A stretch of DNA of 64,000 nucleotides from Perkinsus marinus ATCC 50983 (lineage: Eukaryota; Perkinsozoa; Perkinsida; Perkinsidae). Within the stretch, counting starts at the first letter, position 1; each line of letters opens with the position of its first letter. Shown one piece after another: positions 56,677-64,000 of this stretch. The stretch lies in assembly GCF_000006405.1 (NCBI RefSeq), contig NW_003200768.1, forward strand, positions 62,039-126,038, read 5' to 3'. The translations under genes were made by a program, and so were the position numbers. Under the pieces are notes generated by a model. It saw nothing but the letters and a program-made list of their open reading frames with translations, was not told the origin of the DNA and made no database searches.

Positions 56677-59621
56677 CTACTCGGAATTGCTCGGATCGAG
56701 CTCCACAGCCCGATTGAGATGCTCCTTAGCCCGTTTCAGGAGGCTATCATCGTTGCCCTGCGGCGAGACCATCGAGAGGAGAAGAACAGCTAGGTTGGCA
56801 TGGCATGCGTGTGCATCGGCATCTACCTACCAGAAACCGTCGCAGACCCTCAAGCGAGAATACTTTTGCCCATCTACTCGTACTCACAAAAATATATGTT
56901 CCTTATTTACCACACCCTCCACTCATCAAGATATTATACCATTCTGGCAATTCTTGAAAGATATTCCCGAAATCGGTGAGAAATGATTTTCACAGTGAAT
57001 ACTCCAGTATACGAGAGACCGCCTACCTCGACAGCTCGACTATAGCAATGGATCGCCCGATCTATATTCCCCAGTGACTGTTGACAGACTCCTTGTTGGC
57101 CATATATGTCAGATAGGAGTGTCTTCGCATCGTCATCTGTACGGAAATACTCCTGAAGACTCGTGTTGGCACCTATGAATGATAGTAGCATACACCGCAG
57201 TGTGAAGGGCGGAATACCATTGGAGAGATAACCAAGGGCTTGGTCAAGTACAGTCATGGCCAAGGTGAACTTGTCCTCGCTGCAAAGGTCGAGCTGAAGG
57301 AACATCACGTGTATACTATCACTGATTTCCTTCTAGAAGTATCAGATCTACGGCAACATTGGAACATAGCATTTTTGAAGGACTTCCAATTTCCCTACAG
57401 GCGTGTCTCATTAAGGATTAGCAATGGTGATGAACCAATTATCAAACCGACATGGGGGAAGTAATATTTCGGGAGTGCCATGAACGGACATTCTCTCACC
57501 GCCTCCGTGAAGCACTCATGAGCTTGGTCTAATAGCACGGCGCCAATACTGGCCTCGCCGCCCACTGAGGATGGGGGAGAACCGCTCAGACCAACACCAC
57601 CACCAAGAGCAGTAGGAATCGGCGTTGAAGTACCAGGAACAGTAGCCGAGGAGGAGGGAGCCGAGTGGCTGAGAACAACCGAGCTATAAAGGACAGAGTC
57701 GTCCCGTCGACGGTTCACTTGCTACTGCCAGACGGTCTCCCACCACTTAAAGCCTCCAGCTCTCGGACCCTATCTTTCACGCTACTCCGTCGCTGCCTAT
57801 CAGCAGGACTCTCATCTGGCTTGTGGTCTTCAAGCTCCTCGTCTTCTACTATCGATTCTCCTTGACCAACTACTCCTACTGGACTGTCGAACGAGTTGTC
57901 TCTCCCTACTGTGATCCACTCATCACAATCGGGAGTTCATTTGGTTCGACCCTGCGCTCACCACCTCTGGTTGATAGAAGTCTCTTAATATCACATAGGC
58001 TTTCATCTAGTTGCTTTATAGTAGCTTCATGAGCAGCATTTTGAGTCCGCAGATCGTGGAGCTGACACGAACTCCTCGAGCCTCACTCCACGACTTGATC
58101 TCCTCCCGCTACCGCCTGTTGATAGTATAAGTTCAACTCGTTAACCTCCGCCCGTCGCTCTGCTTCGCTCCGCTCGAGTTTCTCCGCCATTCTGTCCGCC
58201 TTGGCTCCTGTTCAAACTGCCCATCACGGTGAAGATAGAAGAAGAACACCCACTTTCGGTCGTAACGAACTGATTCTGCCGTTCTTGTTGAAGAACGACT
58301 TGTTGCTTAGCCTCCTCCAGCTGTGTGTTGAGATCCACTATCTCCCCCTTCTTACCCTCCAGCTCCTCCATCAGACTCTGTAGTCTTCCCTCTCGAGCTC
58401 TGACTTGATTCTTCAGGCTACCTGAGCCTTCCTCAGTCACTCCACGATAGAGTCTATCGCCGAGCACGGTCTTTCTCATCACAGAAGGAACTCGTAAGGG
58501 ATTGGCGAAGTAGGGCGGAAGCGGTAAAATTCGAAGGCTGCACACTAGAAGTAAACGCATAGGTAGTCAGCCGATAGCAGTTTAACCATCACGCTGTTGT
58601 TCGCATGTGAACCATTAAACACTCCTCTAGAGCTAAGGGTGCTCCAAAAGTCACTACTCATTCACTCACTGGTAACCTTCCTGAGTGCACTCTTGCTGCT
58701 TTCCACTTCCGCTCTCAGCGCTGCTATCTCCTCCCATCGTGCCTTATCGGTCTCTTCCTGATCCTTCAGCTGTCTCTGCAACGACTCTATCCGCTCGTCC
58801 TTCTCTCCCAGGGCTGCCTGAGTTCATATCAATCATATCATCCACTCGGATCGCCTAATTACCGTCAAGCTATCGACTTGCTTCTGCCACCGGCTCTCCT
58901 CACCCACCACTGGGCTGAGCTCCCCCAGCGCCAGATCACTGCTTGGTGACGCCTTAGTATCCCCATCAACTCCTTTTTCAATCACCCCAGCGTTCTGCTG
59001 TGCACAACTAGTAGTACTAACTCTTTCCACAACTCGCTTGTTCACCCTCCTCATGTTGGTTGCTCCTCTCGTGACACCTCCACTTACCACCTCACCACTA
59101 CGTCTACTATCCGTCGTGGCCTCCATCCTTGCCTGAGAGCCCAGCCTCATATAGAATGGCCGCATTCTATCAGCCGGATCTCGGCTACTGCTCCTCTCCC
59201 TCTGTTTCGTGCAGCCTCGCGCTGGGGGATTGCTCTCAACCCTCGATGATATCGTTTGGACTCTTGACGGTGGATCGCACTTAGGAGTAGATCTGCTACG
59301 GCCTTTTCCTTTACCTCTACTCGGCTCCTCACTCGCGCTCTTCGGCCGCCTCGAGAATTCTCCACGAGGGCTGACTATCCCAGTCATCGCTCGTACTCTA
59401 GGACTACTCAATATAGGCCTCGGAACCGGCGTCAGCGCCCTACGACCGCTAGCAGTGCTACTCGCATAACCATCACTCGCCGCAGAATTAGATCCCTCAG
59501 AAGACCGTCTCTTCTTCATCTCACTGTGTGGTCGCATCGACACAGAAGATGATATTCCCAACGCCCTCGGCCTGCCAACTGGGGGACGTATCATGAACTT
59601 ACGATTAATTGCTGTGACCAA
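56677..59621 (-). CDS. Disordered/coiled-coil protein with C-terminal TPR repeats
   Basis: Provisionally one minus-strand gene. From ATG 59621, MVTAINRKFMIRPPVGRPRA leads into about 230 residues of Ser/Arg-rich disorder. Coiled-coil exons follow: RIESLQRQLKDQEETDKARW (about 58775-58710) and REGRLQSLMEELEGKKGEIV (about 58408-58350). Later exons give DRQRRSSVKDRVRELEALSG and then TPR-like helices: LLDQAHECFTEAVRECP, DIYGQQGVCQQSLGNIDRAI with HCYSRAVEVG, and SLLKRAKEHLNRAVELDPSN. The stop is TAG 56677-56679. TPRs imply a protein-binding scaffold. The joins were not all proven, and two adjacent genes (coiled coil; TPR) are an alternative. Confidence 0.5.
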
Positions 59622-59925
59622 CTCAGGTGGCGCGATCCAATGTCAGCAATTTCAACACCACCCGTGTTTCCATATTCATTAGCATTATATCCTACAGAGC
59701 ACTTTAATAGAGCTCTCGCAAGCCTTTCCCTATTATTAACGACGCAAGAACAGAGTAGTATAATGAACCCGTTACCATTCGATTATGGAGACCAATAACG
59801 GGTAGCTTAACATGGATAGTGATGACAAGCTATCAGAAATGGCCGTCGTCCTCCTTCGCCTACTCGTACGAGAATGTTATCAGCTATTTATCACACTAAT
59901 TGCAGCTGCCAACAACGTTCTGATG

Positions 59926-63260
<3,335 letters not shown>

Positions 63261-63731
63261 GCCTGTCCATTGATGTTCGGGTAGGAGACCTTGTCCTGGC
63301 CTTGGATTCTGGAACTGGAAATCTTATGATGTTCTGCTCTGCCGAATTATGCATTCAATCGACTCAAAAGAATAGAGCCTTCCCTAGTCTCTCCAACAGA
63401 GTGCTTTGACTGGAGCCCTTCTCCCAGGGTCACATTTAGTTTCTACTTGAGACGTGTATAAACCATCGAGTATATCGATCAGCTAGGCGCGCGCTAAAAT
63501 TCTGCGCACTAGACTCATGACACTGACAGCTCAACACCGAGTTGATTATTGATTCCCATGCGTAAAATCGTAATTAACGAGTATATGATCGCTGACCACG
63601 GCTTCCGTAAACTACAACAGCATCACGATCATCACAGACGTACTAACAGGAAGGGGGTGTGCTCCACGATCTCAGACGAGACAAATAATACACACATAAG
63701 GTGGAAATACAAATTAAAGTACTATTGCAAA
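63261..63731. other. Intergenic
   Basis: This lies between the approximate kinesin start and the carboxypeptidase stop, both on the minus strand. No coding signal is recognised; it likely contains the carboxypeptidase 3' untranslated region and the kinesin promoter. Confidence 0.45.
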
Positions 63732-64000
63732 TCAGGGAACGGCCTTGGGCACGCGGCCATTCAAGAACTGTTTGAACATATGCAGACTTTCGACTGGTTT
63801 ATCCTTGGGGACCATATGGCCAGCATTCGACACACGGAGGAACGCAAAGTTTTTATACTGTCGCATGGAGCCCACGACGATCTCGGAAATAGAATTGTCT
63901 GAAATTGAGAAACACTCGAACCACCAGGCAATCGAGAGTTGACCCACCGCCGAGTCCAACAGCAGGGGCGATGAACTCCTGATAAGGGGCTACTTGAAAG
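63732..64000 (-). CDS. Serine carboxypeptidase (S10), C-terminal part
   Basis: Only the 3' end is present, with the rest beyond position 64000. An exon read from the window edge gives VAPYQEFIAPAVGLG. After an intron (about 63896-63945), VGSMRQYKNFAFLRVSNAGH and MVPKDKPVESLHMFKQFLNG follow, ending at TGA 63732-63734. The NAGHMVP block holds the active-site histidine of family S10; the Ser and Asp of the triad lie outside the window. Expected to act in a lysosome/vacuole-like compartment or outside the cell. Confidence 0.85.

Overview
The window is nuclear DNA from a protist, most likely a perkinsozoan alveolate (Perkinsus-type). The basis is: dense genes broken by many short GT-AG introns (those I could delimit are mostly 39-65 nt); intron positions that fall inside conserved motifs; an alveolate-like ribosomal protein P0; a mitochondrial SDHA; flagellar and microtubule genes (radial-spoke-2-like, kinesin-13); and wax-ester-synthase/DGAT genes. 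The genus is an inference from overall feel, not from a database match. No spliced-leader gene, CRISPR array or prokaryotic operon structure was seen.

Layout. 1-2101: 3' part of a class I cyclic-nucleotide phosphodiesterase (+). 2102-7233: weakly supported exons plus an AT-rich repeat patch. 7234-11788: a long coiled-coil protein (-). 12548-13810: two divergent members of a small family with an N-terminal VQVP-type repeat and a cysteine-rich tail (-); a third member lies at 24579-25252 (+). 14229-18455: two tandem WS/DGAT genes (+). 18960-23380: a decayed DIRS-like retroelement (RNase H, tyrosine recombinase) apparently interrupted by a second, intron-bearing tyrosine recombinase. 26325-27746: short-form tRNase Z (+). 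28582-29547: tryparedoxin/nucleoredoxin-like protein (-). 30841-31995: unassigned cysteine-containing gene (-). 32345-33255: HAD-type phosphatase (-). 33529-34283: EF-hand-like protein (+). 35024-37155: homoserine O-acetyltransferase (-). 38068-41246: radial spoke protein 2-like protein (-).

41544-42808: ribosomal protein P0 (+), whose single intron carries a 172-nt structured RNA. Two further copies of that RNA, plus four box C/D snoRNA-like genes, sit in a tandem 409-bp repeat just downstream (43074-43890). 44778-46750: SDHA (-). 46781-51233: mostly unassigned. 51234-53753: membrane-anchored multicopper oxidase (+). 53776-53846: tRNA-Asp(GUC) (-). 54475-55864: two weak candidates. 56677-59621: coiled-coil/TPR gene (-). 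59926-about 63260: kinesin-13 (-). 63732-end: serine carboxypeptidase, 5' part outside the window (-).

The strongest candidate for something undescribed is the RPLP0 intron/tandem-repeat small-RNA locus: three copies of a 172-nt RNA with compensatory stem changes and H/ACA-like signals, and paired C/D-like RNAs sharing one guide sequence. The exon structures given here were worked out by eye from frame continuity and splice sites; where I could not close a gene model the entry says so.
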